A stretch of 64,000 nucleotides of DNA from Variovorax sp. WS11 (GTDB taxonomy: Bacteria > Pseudomonadota > Gammaproteobacteria > Burkholderiales > Burkholderiaceae_C): positions 682,001-746,000 of the forward strand of contig NZ_JAAGOW010000001.1 of NCBI RefSeq assembly GCF_010499245.1. Direction: 5' to 3'. How positions within the stretch are numbered: position 1 is the first letter of the stretch; each line of letters begins with the position of its first letter. Under the pieces are notes generated by a model. It worked only from the letters and a program-made list of their open reading frames with translations. It was not told where the DNA came from and searched no databases. Both the position numbers and the translations under genes were made by a program. This document shows positions 9,354 to 19,875 of this stretch, piece by piece.

Positions 9354-9662
9354 TCAGCGGCGGCCAAGCAGCAGACCCACCAGCACGCCCACCGCCAGGG
9401 CGGCGCCGGCGATCTGCCATGGCTCGTCGTGGGCGTAGGCGTTGGCCGTGCTCGCCGCCTCGCGCGCCTTCTTGGCCGCGAGCTTGCTCTTCTCGGCAGC
9501 GAGTTCGCGCGCGATCGCCAGCTTGCTGTCGATGCGCTGGCGCAAGGCCTTGATGTGGGGCAAGGTGTCGAGTTCCTTGCTGGCAAGCACGCCGCGGACG
9601 TCGCTGGCGATATCTTCCGCCACGGCATTGGCCGCCGCTTCGAGGTTTGAGGATGCAGTCAT
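9354..9662 (-). CDS. DUF883 family protein (YqjD/ElaB-like), C-tail-anchored
   Basis: A 102-residue protein with a long charged helical region (residues 8-75, rich in Ala, Lys, Glu and Arg) and one C-terminal membrane segment (IAGAALAVGVLVGLLLG) ending in RR. This is the layout of YqjD, ElaB and YgaM, inner-membrane proteins that in E. coli associate with ribosomes in stationary phase and are RpoS-dependent. The segment EPWQIAGAALAVGVLVGLLL is the usual family signature. It is the first gene of a likely two-gene operon with the YqjE/YqjK-like protein. No stress promoter could be assigned with confidence. Confidence 0.88.
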   Translation of the reverse strand: MTASSNLEAAANAVAEDIASDVRGVLASKELDTLPHIKALRQRIDSKLAIARELAAEKSKLAAKKAREAASTANAYAHDEPWQIAGAALAVGVLVGLLLGRR

Positions 9663-9755
9663 TGAAATCTTCCCTCCGGGATTCCCACCGGCACCGCGCC
9701 GGCGACTTCACGCCGGACTGCGGCGTGGCATCCCATGGTACATGGCCGAATGGGG

Positions 9756-10853
9756 CTAAGGCAGCAAAGCCGCTACATGTCTTGCGATGGCGAGGCTGCT
9801 GGTGAGCCCGGGCGACTCGATGCCGAACAGGTTGACCAGCCCCGCGACGCCGTGCGCTGCGGGACCTTCGATCAGGAAATCGCGGGCCGGCTCTCGCGGG
9901 CCGGAGATCTTCGGCCGGATGCCGGCATAGCCCGGAACGAGTGCGTTATCGGGCAGTGCCGGCCAGTACTTGCGCACTTCTGCATAGAAGCCCTCGCCGC
10001 GCCGGGGATCGACCACCAGATCGCCGGGCGAATCGACCCATTGGACGTCCGGACCGAACTTGGCCTGGCCGCCGAGATCGAGCGTCAGATGCACGCCCAG
10101 TCCGGCGGCTTCGGGCACCGGGTAGATCAGCCGGCTGAAAGGTGCGCGGCCTGTCAGGGTGAAATAGTTGCCCTTGGCGAAATGGGCCGTCGGGACCGCA
10201 CTCGCGGGCAAGCCCTCGAAGCGCCGCGCGAGCGCCGGTGCGCCCAGGCCCGCGGCGTTGACGACGCTGCGGCATCGCAGCGCGGTGCCGTCCTCGGCGA
10301 TGAGAACGATGGCACCGTCCGTGCACTGCGCGCGCGCCACCGGCGATTTCAGCGCCAGCATGCCGCCCGCACTTTCCAGGTCGCCTTGCAGGCTCAGCAT
10401 CAGCGCGTGGCTGTCGACGATGCCGGTACTCGGCGAATGCAGGGCAGCCACGCATTCCAGTTGGGCTTCCATCGCCCGTGCCTGCTCGCGCGTGAGCAGG
10501 ACCAGATCGTGCACGCCGTTGGCCCGGGCCTTGGCGGCGATCACGTCGAGCTCCGGCACCTGTGCCGGCGTCGTGGCCACGATCAACTTGCCGCAGCGGC
10601 GATGTGGAAGGCTGCGCTGCTCCAAGTACTCGTAGAGCAACTGCTTGCCCTCGACGCACAGGCGCGCCTTCAGCGAGCCCTCGGGGTAATAGATGCCGGC
10701 GTGGATCACCTCGCTGTTGCGAGAGCTGGTGCCCGTGCCGATGGCACCCTCGGCCTCGAGCACGATGACCTCGCGTCCCGCGAGCGCAAGCGCCCGGCCC
10801 ACGGCCAGGCCCACCACACCGGCGCCGATGACGGCGCAATCGAATTCGTCCAT
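9756..10853 (-). CDS. FAD-dependent oxidoreductase, L-2-hydroxyglutarate oxidase-like
   Basis: A 365-residue DAO-fold flavoprotein. The FAD-binding motif [20 protein letters not shown] lies at residues 10-29, followed by the acidic residue that binds ribose (VLEAEG). The segments [16 protein letters not shown] and [15 protein letters not shown] are typical of the LhgO/L2HGDH family, and the C-terminus has GYAGIRPKI and FLIEGP. LhgO oxidises L-2-hydroxyglutarate to 2-oxoglutarate and feeds electrons to the respiratory chain. No lysine or glutarate catabolic genes are adjacent, so the substrate is by similarity only; another alpha-hydroxy acid is possible. Confidence 0.85.
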   Translation of the reverse strand: MDEFDCAVIGAGVVGLAVGRALALAGREVIVLEAEGAIGTGTSSRNSEVIHAGIYYPEGSLKARLCVEGKQLLYEYLEQRSLPHRRCGKLIVATTPAQVPELDVIAAKARANGVHDLVLLTREQARAMEAQLECVAALHSPSTGIVDSHALMLSLQGDLESAGGMLALKSPVARAQCTDGAIVLIAEDGTALRCRSVVNAAGLGAPALARRFEGLPASAVPTAHFAKGNYFTLTGRAPFSRLIYPVPEAAGLGVHLTLDLGGQAKFGPDVQWVDSPGDLVVDPRRGEGFYAEVRKYWPALPDNALVPGYAGIRPKISGPREPARDFLIEGPAAHGVAGLVNLFGIESPGLTSSLAIARHVAALLP

Positions 10854-10879
10854 GCCGCGAGCTTAGCGGGCCCGCGCGC

Positions 10880-11023
10880 TCACTTCGGCTGGGACGAGAA
10901 GGGCTTCTCCGGATCGGTAGGCTCGGGCGGTGCGGAGGGGCCTTCGTCGGGCTCCACCGGCAGCTCCGGCACGTCGGGCGGGTCGGAGGTGATGGGCGTC
11001 GGAAGATCGGGGCTGGTGGCCAT
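10880..11023 (-). CDS. Small Pro/Asp/Glu-rich protein, 47 aa
   Basis: A short ORF: ATG at 11023, stop at 10880. A strong ribosome site (GAAAGGAG) stands about nine bases before the start, which is the main reason to believe it. The product begins MATSPDLPTPITSDPPDVP and continues with repeated Pro-acidic steps (PVEPDEGPSAPPEPTDPE), ending KPFSSQPK. It has no hydrophobic segment and is predicted to be disordered and acidic. It lies 26 bases upstream of the FAD oxidoreductase in the same direction and could be its leader gene. Function unknown. Confidence 0.55.
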   Translation of the reverse strand: MATSPDLPTPITSDPPDVPELPVEPDEGPSAPPEPTDPEKPFSSQPK

Positions 11024-11139
11024 GACCGTTTTCTCCTTTCAGCGCCGTTCTACAAGATTGGGAACGTGCAACAACCGGCGCAAGACCGCAGTTTGCGTCG
11101 GCACGGGCCGACAACGCCAGCAGGAAGGGAAAAGGAAGT

Positions 11140-11214
11140 TGGTGGGCGGTGGAGGTTTCGAACCTCCGACCCCAGCAGTGTGAATGCTGTGCTCTACCCC
11201 TGAGCTAACCGCCC
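11140..11214 (-). tRNA. tRNA-Val (anticodon CAC)
   Basis: On the minus strand the acceptor GGGCGGT pairs with ACCGCCC, followed by discriminator A and an encoded CCA. The D arm contains AGCTCAGGGGTAGAGC; the anticodon stem CAGCA/TGCTG holds the loop TTCACAC with anticodon CAC; the T arm GGAGG-TTCGAAA-CCTCC is complete. The length is 75 with CCA. It lies 76 bases downstream of dnaQ in the same direction, so it may be reached by transcription from the ISC operon. Confidence 0.96.
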
Positions 11215-11290
11215 CTCCCGACACGACGACGGCGATTTGCGCATCGCATCGGTTGGATTCTTTCAGCGCCACTTGGCGCGAAGCCTGCGA

Positions 11291-12013
11291 TTATGCCACA
11301 GCATTTTCGGCTGCCTGCCGAAAAATCGTCCGGCCGTTGCTGGCCTTGTCGAGCTGCAGCAGCAGCTCTTCGTGCGCGGCGAGTTCGTGGTCGGCCGCCG
11401 TCAGCACCGGCAGGACGAAGCTGCGCAGATCGACCGCCACCATCGCGCGCCCCTGCACCGGCTCATTGGCCGCGATGTCGATCAGCAGCGCATCTTGGCC
11501 GCGCGTCAGGTTGATGTAGACATCGGCCAGCAGTTGCGCGTCCAGCTTGGCGCCGTGGAAGGTGCGGTTCGAGCGGTCGACGCCGAAGCGGTCGCACAGC
11601 GCATCGAGCGAATTGCGCTTGCCCGGGTACACCGTCTTCGCGAGTGCCAGCGTGTCGGTGACATCGCCCACGAAACTGCGCAGCGGCGGCAGGCCGGCGA
11701 GCTCGAACTCCTTGTTGAGGAAGCCGACGTCGAAGGCTGCGTTGTGGATGATCAGCTCGGCGTCGCGCAGGTACTCGACGATGTCGTTCGCCAGCGTCGC
11801 GAACTTCGGCTTGTCGCGCAGGAAGTCGCTCGTCAGCCCGTGCACCTTGAGCGCATCCTCATGGCTCTCGCGCCCCGGATTGAAGTAGATGTGCAGGTCG
11901 TTGCCGGTGAGCTTGCGGCTGAACAGCTCCACGCATCCCAGTTCGATGATGCGGTCGCCGTTCTCGGCCGAAAGGCCCGTGGTTTCGGTGTCGAGAACAA
12001 CTTGGCGCGTCAT
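11291..12013 (-). CDS. dnaQ: DNA polymerase III epsilon subunit (3'-5' proofreading exonuclease)
   Basis: DnaQ proofreads for the replicative polymerase. The 240 residues start MTRQVVLDTETTGL: exonuclease motif I with Asp8 and Glu10. Motif II is HNAAFDVGFLNKEF and motif III HGAKLDAQLLADVY, giving the DEDDh catalytic set. The C-terminal part (EELLLQLDKASNGRTIFRQ) is in the region that contacts the polymerase alpha subunit. E. coli DnaQ is 243 residues. The start overlaps the ferredoxin stop by one base (TGATG), so dnaQ is translationally coupled to the last ISC gene. The ISC signal would therefore partly set its dosage. Confidence 0.95.
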   Translation of the reverse strand: MTRQVVLDTETTGLSAENGDRIIELGCVELFSRKLTGNDLHIYFNPGRESHEDALKVHGLTSDFLRDKPKFATLANDIVEYLRDAELIIHNAAFDVGFLNKEFELAGLPPLRSFVGDVTDTLALAKTVYPGKRNSLDALCDRFGVDRSNRTFHGAKLDAQLLADVYINLTRGQDALLIDIAANEPVQGRAMVAVDLRSFVLPVLTAADHELAAHEELLLQLDKASNGRTIFRQAAENAVA

Positions 12014-12351
12014 CAGTGGTTTTCTTTGGCGTGATTGATCGAGTACTTGGGAATTTCGACCGTGAGATCGGTTTGGGCGAGTATCGCCTGGCAGCTGAGA
12101 CGCGATTGCGGCTCCAGGCCCCAGGCGCGGTCGAGCAGGTCTTCCTCACCCTCCTCAGCCTCGTTGAGCGATTCGATGCCCTTGCGCACGATCACATGGC
12201 AGGTGGTGCAGGCGCAACTCATCTCGCAGGCATGCTCGATGTCGATGTGGTTCTCGAGCATCGCCTCGCAGATCGAGGTGCCGGCGGGCGCGCTGATCTC
12301 GGCGCCCTCGGGGCAGTACTCGGCGTGGGGAAGGATCTTGATCGTGGGCAT
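12013..12351 (-). CDS. fdx: ISC-type [2Fe-2S] ferredoxin
   Basis: A 112-residue adrenodoxin-type ferredoxin that donates electrons during iron-sulfur cluster assembly. Cluster ligands are the Cys in HACEMSCACTTC (three of them) and a fourth in RLSCQAIL. The acidic helix LNEAEEGEEDLLDRAWGL is the usual partner-binding surface. It is eight bases downstream of hscA and overlaps dnaQ by one base. Length matches E. coli Fdx (111). Confidence 0.96.
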   Translation of the reverse strand: MPTIKILPHAEYCPEGAEISAPAGTSICEAMLENHIDIEHACEMSCACTTCHVIVRKGIESLNEAEEGEEDLLDRAWGLEPQSRLSCQAILAQTDLTVEIPKYSINHAKENH

Positions 12352-12359
12352 TGAGGCTT

Positions 12360-14216
<1,857 letters not shown>

Positions 14217-14220
14217 GGCG

Positions 14221-14739
14221 CTATTGTCCCAACGCTTCGGATTTGGCCTCGATGTCCTCGGCAAAGCGCTCGATGAACATGAGGGCTCTCACCTGCCTGG
14301 CGGCGCCGGCGTAGTCGGCCTTCTCGTCGATCAGGCAGTCCAGCGACGACAAGGCGCGGGCGCGGCCAGCTTCGACCTCCGCGCGCAGCTTGTCGAAGGC
14401 GGCGGCGTCCCGCGCCTCGTCGAGCTCTTCCCGCCATTCCATCTGCTCCATCAGGAAATCGGGAGGCATCGCGGTGTTCTTCTCCGCGTCGATGGGATGG
14501 CCGTTCAGTGCGCACAGGTAGCTCGCGCGCTTGATCGGGTCCTTCAGCCGCTGGTAGGCCTCGTTGATACGCACCGACCACTGCATGGCCACCCGCTGCG
14601 CCGCGGCGCCCTGGGCGGCGAAGCGGTCGGGGTGCGCTTCGCGCTGCAGTTCCTTCCAGCGCGCGTCGAGTGCGGCGCGGTCCTGTGCGAAGCTCGCCTG
14701 CACGGCGAAGAGCTCGAAATCGGTGTCGTTCAGGTTCAT
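14221..14739 (-). CDS. hscB: Fe-S protein assembly co-chaperone HscB (J-domain protein)
   Basis: The J-domain partner of HscA; it brings IscU to the chaperone and stimulates ATP hydrolysis. The 172 residues begin [14 protein letters not shown]. The HPD loop is present in [12 protein letters not shown], and the C-terminal three-helix domain for IscU binding follows ([19 protein letters not shown]-like region). E. coli HscB is 171 residues. An ATG 24 bases further upstream is in frame, but it lies inside the terminator hairpin at 14746-14782 and would lengthen the protein, so 14739 is preferred. Confidence 0.93.
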   Translation of the reverse strand: MNLNDTDFELFAVQASFAQDRAALDARWKELQREAHPDRFAAQGAAAQRVAMQWSVRINEAYQRLKDPIKRASYLCALNGHPIDAEKNTAMPPDFLMEQMEWREELDEARDAAAFDKLRAEVEAGRARALSSLDCLIDEKADYAGAARQVRALMFIERFAEDIEAKSEALGQ

Positions 14740-14745
14740 GGCGTC

Positions 14746-14782
14746 AAAAAGCCGCCAGCCCATGACCGGGTGGTGGCGGCTT
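14746..14782 (-). terminator. Terminator/attenuator hairpin between iscA and hscB
   Basis: Read on the minus strand: a nine-pair perfect stem AAGCCGCCA / TGGCGGCTT with a 16-base loop, ending in a run of five T. It lies after iscA and directly before hscB. It should end a share of transcripts after iscRSUA and let the rest continue to hscBA-fdx-dnaQ. Confidence 0.72.
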
Positions 14783-14803
14783 GGACGGGAAGCCGGTGAA
14801 AAG

Positions 14804-15127
14804 TCAGATGCGGAAGCTTTCGCCGCAGCCGCAGCGGTCGCGCTCGTTCGGGTTGTTGAACTTGAAACCCTCGTTCAGCCCCTCACGCACGAAGTCCAGC
14901 TGCGTGCCGTCGATATAGGCAAGGCTCTTGGGGTCGACCAGCACTTTCACGCCGTGGTCCTCGAAGATGACGTCCTCGGGCGTCATCTCGTCCACGTACT
15001 CGAGCTTGTAGGCCAGGCCCGAGCAGCCGGTGGTCTTGACGCCCAGCCGAACGCCCAGCCCCTTGCCTCGCTTGCCGAGGTAGCGGGTGACGTGGCGCGC
15101 GGCCGCTTCGGTCAGCGTCACAGCCAT
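14804..15127 (-). CDS. iscA: A-type iron-sulfur carrier IscA
   Basis: IscA passes Fe-S clusters, especially [4Fe-4S], to target enzymes. The 107 residues (E. coli 107) begin [13 protein letters not shown]; the three conserved cysteines are in TTGCSGLAY and the C-terminal CGCGESF. The ATG at 15127 lies one base beyond the iscU stop on the minus strand. A longer open frame upstream overlaps iscU and is not family-like. Confidence 0.96.
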   Translation of the reverse strand: MAVTLTEAAARHVTRYLGKRGKGLGVRLGVKTTGCSGLAYKLEYVDEMTPEDVIFEDHGVKVLVDPKSLAYIDGTQLDFVREGLNEGFKFNNPNERDRCGCGESFRI

Positions 15128-15128
15128 T

Positions 15129-15542
15129 TCAGTGAGCGGCTTCCGTCGTGGCCGAGGCCGCGCCGTGCTTGGCCTTGTAGTCGTTGACGGCCGCCTTGAT
15201 CGCGTCTTCCGCGAGGATCGAGCAGTGGATCTTGACGGGGGGCAGCGCCAGTTCCTCGGCGATCTGCGCATTCTTCAGCGCAGCCGCTTCGTCGAGCGTC
15301 TTGCCCTTGACCCACTCGGTCACCAGCGAAGAGGAGGCGATTGCCGAGCCGCAGCCGTAGGTCTTGAAGCGCGCGTCCTCGATCACGCCCGTTTCGGGGT
15401 TGACCTTGATCTGCAGCTTCATGACGTCGCCGCAGGCCGGCGCGCCGACCATGCCGGTGCCCACCGAGTCGTCACCCTTCTCGAAGGAGCCGACGTTGCG
15501 GGGGTTCTCATAGTGGTCGATGACCTTGGATGAATAAGCCAT
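15129..15542 (-). CDS. iscU: Iron-sulfur cluster assembly scaffold IscU
   Basis: The scaffold on which [2Fe-2S] clusters are built with sulfur from IscS. The 137 residues have the three ligand cysteines in [19 protein letters not shown] and VKIHCSIL, plus the conserved Asp after the first Cys. The HscA-recognition motif LPPVK precedes the third Cys, which links it to hscBA downstream. The C-terminal extension after [10 protein letters not shown] (ASATTEAAH) is slightly longer than E. coli IscU. It is 21 bases after iscS. Confidence 0.97.
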   Translation of the reverse strand: MAYSSKVIDHYENPRNVGSFEKGDDSVGTGMVGAPACGDVMKLQIKVNPETGVIEDARFKTYGCGSAIASSSLVTEWVKGKTLDEAAALKNAQIAEELALPPVKIHCSILAEDAIKAAVNDYKAKHGAASATTEAAH

Positions 15543-15563
15543 GGGGTACCTCTCAGTCTTTGT

Positions 15564-16784
15564 TCAATGCGCCGACCACTGGATCGTGCTGATGTCGATG
15601 CCGTCCTTGAACATCTCCCACAGTGGGCTCAGTTCGCGGAGCTTGGCGACGTTGTGCTTGATGGTTGCGACCGCGTAGTCGATCTCTTCCTCGGTCGTGA
15701 AGCGGCCGATGGTCATGCGCAGGCTGCTGTGTGCGAGCTCGTCGCTGCGGCCGAGCGCACGCAGCACATAGCTGGGCTCCAGGCTGGCCGAAGTGCAGGC
15801 CGAGCCGCTGGACACAGCGATGCCCTTGATGCCCATGATCAGCGACTCGCCCTCGACATAGTTGAAGCTCATGTTGAGGTTGTGCGGGACGCGGTTCTCG
15901 AGGTCGCCGTTGATGAAGACCTGTTCGACGTCCTTGAGGCCGTCGAGCAGGCGCTGCTGCAGGGCGCGCGCCTTGGCGATGTCCTGCTTCATCTCGAGCC
16001 TGGCGATGCGGAAGGCTTCGCCCATACCGACGATCTGGTGCGTGGGCAGGGTGCCGGAACGCATGCCGCGCTCGTGGCCGCCGCCGTGCATCTGGGCTTC
16101 CAGCCGCACGCGCGGCTTGCGACGCACGTACAGGGCGCCGATGCCCTTGGGGCCGTAGGTCTTGTGCGAGGCCAGGCTCATGAGGTCGATCGGGAGCGTC
16201 TTGACGTCGATCTCGACCTTGCCGGTGGCCTGCGCTGCGTCGACGTGAAAGACCACGCCCTTCTCGCGGCAGATGTTGCCGAGCGCCACGACGTCCTGGA
16301 TCACGCCGATCTCGTTGTTCACGAACATCACGCTCGCGAGGATGGTGTCGGGACGGATCGCGGCCTTGAAAGCCTCCAGGTCGAGCAGGCCGTTGTCCTG
16401 CACGTCCATGTAGGTCACCTCGAAACCCTGGCGCTCGAGCTCGCGCATGGTGTCTAGCACCGCCTTGTGCTCGGTCTTGACCGTGATCAGGTGCTTGCCC
16501 TTGCCCTTGTAGAACTGGGCCGCGCCCTTGAGCGCCAGGTTGTTCGACTCGGTGGCGCCCGAGGTCCAGACGATCTCGCGCGGATCGGCACCGATCAGAT
16601 CAGCCACCTCGACACGCGCCTTCTCCACCGCCTCTTCCGCTTCCCAGCCCCAGGCGTGGCTGCGTGACGCCGGATTGCCGAAATGCTCGCGCAACCAGGG
16701 GATCATCGCGTCGACCACGCGCGGGTCGGCCGGCGTCGTGGCACCGTAGTCGAGGTAGATCGGGAAATGGGGGGTGACATCCAT
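15564..16784 (-). CDS. iscS: Cysteine desulfurase IscS
   Basis: A PLP enzyme that takes sulfur from cysteine, giving alanine and a persulfide used for Fe-S clusters and tRNA thiolation. The 406 residues start with the family pattern [18 protein letters not shown]. The PLP Lys is in [12 protein letters not shown] and the persulfide Cys in [14 protein letters not shown]. Length matches E. coli IscS (404). It follows iscR by 72 bases. Confidence 0.97.
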   Translation of the reverse strand: MDVTPHFPIYLDYGATTPADPRVVDAMIPWLREHFGNPASRSHAWGWEAEEAVEKARVEVADLIGADPREIVWTSGATESNNLALKGAAQFYKGKGKHLITVKTEHKAVLDTMRELERQGFEVTYMDVQDNGLLDLEAFKAAIRPDTILASVMFVNNEIGVIQDVVALGNICREKGVVFHVDAAQATGKVEIDVKTLPIDLMSLASHKTYGPKGIGALYVRRKPRVRLEAQMHGGGHERGMRSGTLPTHQIVGMGEAFRIARLEMKQDIAKARALQQRLLDGLKDVEQVFINGDLENRVPHNLNMSFNYVEGESLIMGIKGIAVSSGSACTSASLEPSYVLRALGRSDELAHSSLRMTIGRFTTEEEIDYAVATIKHNVAKLRELSPLWEMFKDGIDISTIQWSAH

Positions 16785-16856
16785 GGCTGGCTCGGGCTGG
16801 CGTGGGGTTGACGTTCTCTGGGAATATTCGACGCGGCGCCTTGGGCGCCGCCGGGA

Positions 16857-17393
16857 TCAGGACTTGGCGAAGGCGTTGCCGAGGGCGAATACCGAATTGG
16901 GCGCATTGACCCGGATCGGCTTCACCACCGGCTGGCTCGAGATCGCCCGCTTGACCGCCGGCTTGTTCTCGATCTGCACGCCCTTGGCGATCTGGTCGTC
17001 CACCAGCTTCTGCAAGGTGACGGAATCCAGGAACTCGACCATGCGCTGGTTCAGCGAAGCCCACAGCTCGTGCGTCATGCAACGGCCGGCCTCACCCAGG
17101 CAGTTTTCCTTGCCGCCGCATTGCGTGGCGTCGATGGGCTCATCGACGGAAACAATGATGTCGGCCACGGTGATCTCCGATGCCTTGCGGCCCAGCGAAT
17201 ACCCGCCGCCAGGGCCGCGTGTCGACTCGACCAGCTCGTGACGGCGAAGCTTGCCGAACAGCTGCTCGAGGTACGACAGGGAAATCTGCTGCCGCTGGCT
17301 GATTGCGGCCAGCGTGACCGGACCGGAGTTCTGGCGCAGGGCCAAGTCGATCATGGCTGTGACCGCAAAACGGCCTTTGGTAGTGAGACGCAT
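16857..17393 (-). CDS. iscR: Fe-S cluster assembly transcriptional regulator IscR
   Basis: An Rrf2-family regulator that binds a [2Fe-2S] cluster and represses its own operon when clusters are plentiful. The 178 residues begin MRLTTKGRFAVTAMIDLAL, with a winged helix (ISLSYLEQLFGKLRRHELV) and three cysteines in CGGKENCLGEAGRC as ligands. The ATG at 17393 has an AAAGGAG ribosome site six bases before it; the open frame upstream of it is not family-like. A type-1 IscR-like box lies about 140 bases upstream. The C-terminal tail after residue 140 is longer and unlike E. coli IscR. Confidence 0.96.
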   Translation of the reverse strand: MRLTTKGRFAVTAMIDLALRQNSGPVTLAAISQRQQISLSYLEQLFGKLRRHELVESTRGPGGGYSLGRKASEITVADIIVSVDEPIDATQCGGKENCLGEAGRCMTHELWASLNQRMVEFLDSVTLQKLVDDQIAKGVQIENKPAVKRAISSQPVVKPIRVNAPNSVFALGNAFAKS

Positions 17394-17531
17394 CGCAAGC
17401 TCCTTTGAGTGCTTACCGTTGAAAAGACACCTCAGCGTTGTGGGCTTTGGTGACGCCGTCTCCGCCCTTCCCGGCCCGCTTCCGTTGGTGATCCCATTGG
17501 TAGGAGCCGGTCTTTCATCGCGAAGTTCGTT

Positions 17532-17556
17532 TTTCCTGACTATTTCTGTCAAGTAT
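17532..17556 (-). promoter_or_regulatory. Candidate type-1 IscR box with overlapping promoter
   Basis: On the minus strand the sequence is ATACTTGAC-N7-GTCAGGAAA, with N7 being AGAAATA. It agrees with the E. coli type-1 IscR pattern at nearly all positions, the main deviations being one base after the first GAC and the last triplet. An extended -10-like TGCTATACT (minus strand, ending near 17552) overlaps its upstream edge and a TTGACA lies inside it, so binding would block RNA polymerase. Basis is pattern matching only. Confidence 0.68.
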
Positions 17557-17634
17557 AGCAGAAGGCCCTCCGGCCTGCTCGGGTAAACCCGATTGCAAGC
17601 TGAGAGGGCCGCTGGCGGTGCGCTATTCGCCAGA

Positions 17635-19746
17635 TCAGAGAGGTGCGATGTTGTCCTTGCCCGGGGCGCCGAAGGCCTGCTCGCGCAGCTGCGCCAGCTG
17701 GTCGCGCACGCGGGCCGCCTTCTCGAACTCCAGGTTGCGTGCGTGCTCCAGCATGAGCTTTTCCAGCCGCTTGATCTCGCGGGCCATGTCTTTTTCGGAC
17801 ATGTCCTCGACCTTGGCGCGCTCGAGCTCGCGCTTGGCGGCTTCCTTGCCGCTCTTCTCGCTGTAGACGCCGTCGATCAGGTCACGCACCTGCTTGACGA
17901 TGCTGCGCGGCGTGATTCCGTGGGCCTGGTTGTAGGCGATCTGCCGTGCCCGGCGCCGCTCCGTCTCGCCGATGGCCTTCTTCATCGACTCGGTCATGCG
18001 GTCGGCGTAAAGGATGGCCTTGCCGTTCAGGTTGCGGGCGGCGCGGCCGATGGTCTGGATCAGCGAGCGCTCGGCGCGCAGGAAGCCCTCCTTGTCGGCG
18101 TCGAGGATCGCGACCAGCGAGACCTCGGGAATGTCCAGGCCCTCACGCAGCAGATTGATGCCGACCAGCACGTCGAAGGTGCCCAGGCGCAGGTCACGCA
18201 GGATCTCCACCCGCTCGACCGTGTCGATGTCGCTGTGCAGGTAGCGCACCTTGACGCCGTTGTCGCCCAGGTAGTCGGTCAGTTGCTCCGCCATGCGCTT
18301 GGTCAGCGTGGTGATCAGCACGCGCTCGCTCTTCTCGACGCGCAGACGGATCTCCTGTAGCACGTCGTCCACCTGGTGGGTGGCGGGGCGGACCTCGACT
18401 TCGGGATCGATCAGCCCGGTCGGCCGCACCAGCTGCTCGACCACGTTGCCTGCATGGTCCCGCTCGTACTGCGCCGGCGTCGCGGACACGAAGATGCATT
18501 GCCGCATGCGGGTCTCGAACTCGTCGAACTTGAGCGGGCGGTTGTCCAGCGCCGACGGCAGGCGAAAACCGTACTCGACCAGCGTGGTCTTGCGTGCCCG
18601 GTCGCCGTTGTACATGGCGCCGAGCTGGCCGATCATCTGATGGCTCTCGTCGAGGAACATGATCGCGTCCTTCGGCAGATAGTCGGTCAGCGTGGCCGGC
18701 GGATCGCCCGGCGCGGCGCCCGACAGGTGCCGCGTGTAGTTCTCGATGCCCTTGCAGTGGCCGATCTCGGCCAGCATCTCGAGGTCGAAGCGGGTGCGCT
18801 GCTCGAGGCGCTGAGCCTCGACCAGCTTGCCATCGCCCACCAGTTCCTTGAGCCGCTGGTCGAGCTCGATCTTGATGGTCTCGACGGCGGTCAGCACCTT
18901 GTCGCGCGGCGTGACATAGTGACTGGACGGATAAACCGTGAAGCGCGGGATCTTCTGCCGGATGCGCCCTGTCAGCGGATCGAAGAGCTGCAGCGTCTCG
19001 ATCTCGTCGTCGAACAGCTCGATGCGGATCGCCAGCTCGCTGTGTTCGGCTGGGAACACGTCGATGGTGTCCCCCCGCACACGGAAGGTGCCGCGCGCGA
19101 AATCCTGCTCGTTGCGCGTGTACTGCATGCGGATCAGGCGCGAGATCACGTCGCGCTGGCCGATCTTGTCGCTCGTGCGCATGATGAAGCGCATCTGCGT
19201 GTAGTCCTCGGGCGTTCCGATGCCGTAGATCGCGCTCACGGTGGCGACGATCACCGTGTCGCGCCGCTCCAGCACGCTCTTGGTGGCCGACAGGCGCATC
19301 TGCTCGATGTGCTCGTTGATCGAGCTGTCCTTCTCGATGAACAGGTCGCGCTGCGGCACGTAGGCCTCGGGCTGGTAGTAGTCGTAGTAGCTCACGAAGT
19401 ACTCGACCGCGTTCTTCGGGAAGAACTCGCGGAACTCGCTGTAGAGCTGCGCGGCCAGCGTCTTGTTGGGGGCGAACACGATGGCCGGTCGGCCCAGCCG
19501 GGCGATCACGTTGGCCATGGTGAAGGTCTTGCCGGAGCCGGTCACGCCCAGCAGGGTCTGGTAGACCTCGCCGTCGCGCAGGCCCTCGACCAGCCCATCG
19601 ATCGCGCCGGGCTGGTCGCCCGCCGGCGGATAGGGCTGGTAGAGCTCGAAAGGCGAGTCCGGAAAATGGATGAATTCGCCCTGCTTGACGGGGCCCACGG
19701 GCTCGGCTCCTGGCCGATCCGGAATGACTTCGGTGATTTCAGGCAT
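17635..19746 (-). CDS. uvrB: Excinuclease ABC subunit B
   Basis: UvrB is the damage-verifying helicase-like subunit of nucleotide excision repair, working with UvrA and UvrC. The 703 residues show the Walker A motif [10 protein letters not shown], the UvrB beta-hairpin region ([14 protein letters not shown]), the DESH box in [12 protein letters not shown], helicase motifs [10 protein letters not shown] and [17 protein letters not shown], and a C-terminal UVR domain ([20 protein letters not shown]). I use the ATG at 19746 (MPEITEV); a TTG 39 bases upstream is in frame. No clear LexA box was found in the 129-base divergent gap to the aminotransferase. Confidence 0.96.
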   Translation of the reverse strand: MPEITEVIPDRPGAEPVGPVKQGEFIHFPDSPFELYQPYPPAGDQPGAIDGLVEGLRDGEVYQTLLGVTGSGKTFTMANVIARLGRPAIVFAPNKTLAAQLYSEFREFFPKNAVEYFVSYYDYYQPEAYVPQRDLFIEKDSSINEHIEQMRLSATKSVLERRDTVIVATVSAIYGIGTPEDYTQMRFIMRTSDKIGQRDVISRLIRMQYTRNEQDFARGTFRVRGDTIDVFPAEHSELAIRIELFDDEIETLQLFDPLTGRIRQKIPRFTVYPSSHYVTPRDKVLTAVETIKIELDQRLKELVGDGKLVEAQRLEQRTRFDLEMLAEIGHCKGIENYTRHLSGAAPGDPPATLTDYLPKDAIMFLDESHQMIGQLGAMYNGDRARKTTLVEYGFRLPSALDNRPLKFDEFETRMRQCIFVSATPAQYERDHAGNVVEQLVRPTGLIDPEVEVRPATHQVDDVLQEIRLRVEKSERVLITTLTKRMAEQLTDYLGDNGVKVRYLHSDIDTVERVEILRDLRLGTFDVLVGINLLREGLDIPEVSLVAILDADKEGFLRAERSLIQTIGRAARNLNGKAILYADRMTESMKKAIGETERRRARQIAYNQAHGITPRSIVKQVRDLIDGVYSEKSGKEAAKRELERAKVEDMSEKDMAREIKRLEKLMLEHARNLEFEKAARVRDQLAQLREQAFGAPGKDNIAPL

Positions 19747-19875
19747 GGCGTCCAGGGGAGGTGCGGCTCGGCCGGTAAAATTCAAGCGAACTCGTGAGGC
19801 TAACCGACCCGCGAGCCATGGCGCAAACCCGGATGCAGCCGGGGGCGAAACGCATCACCCAAAGGACTTTTCTCC

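Noticed and set aside
11223-11290. Possible second tRNA next to tRNA-Val
   Set aside because: No cloverleaf can be drawn in the remaining bases before dnaQ.
14740-14763. Longer hscB start at 14763
   Set aside because: It lies within the terminator hairpin, has no ribosome site and makes the protein longer than the family.
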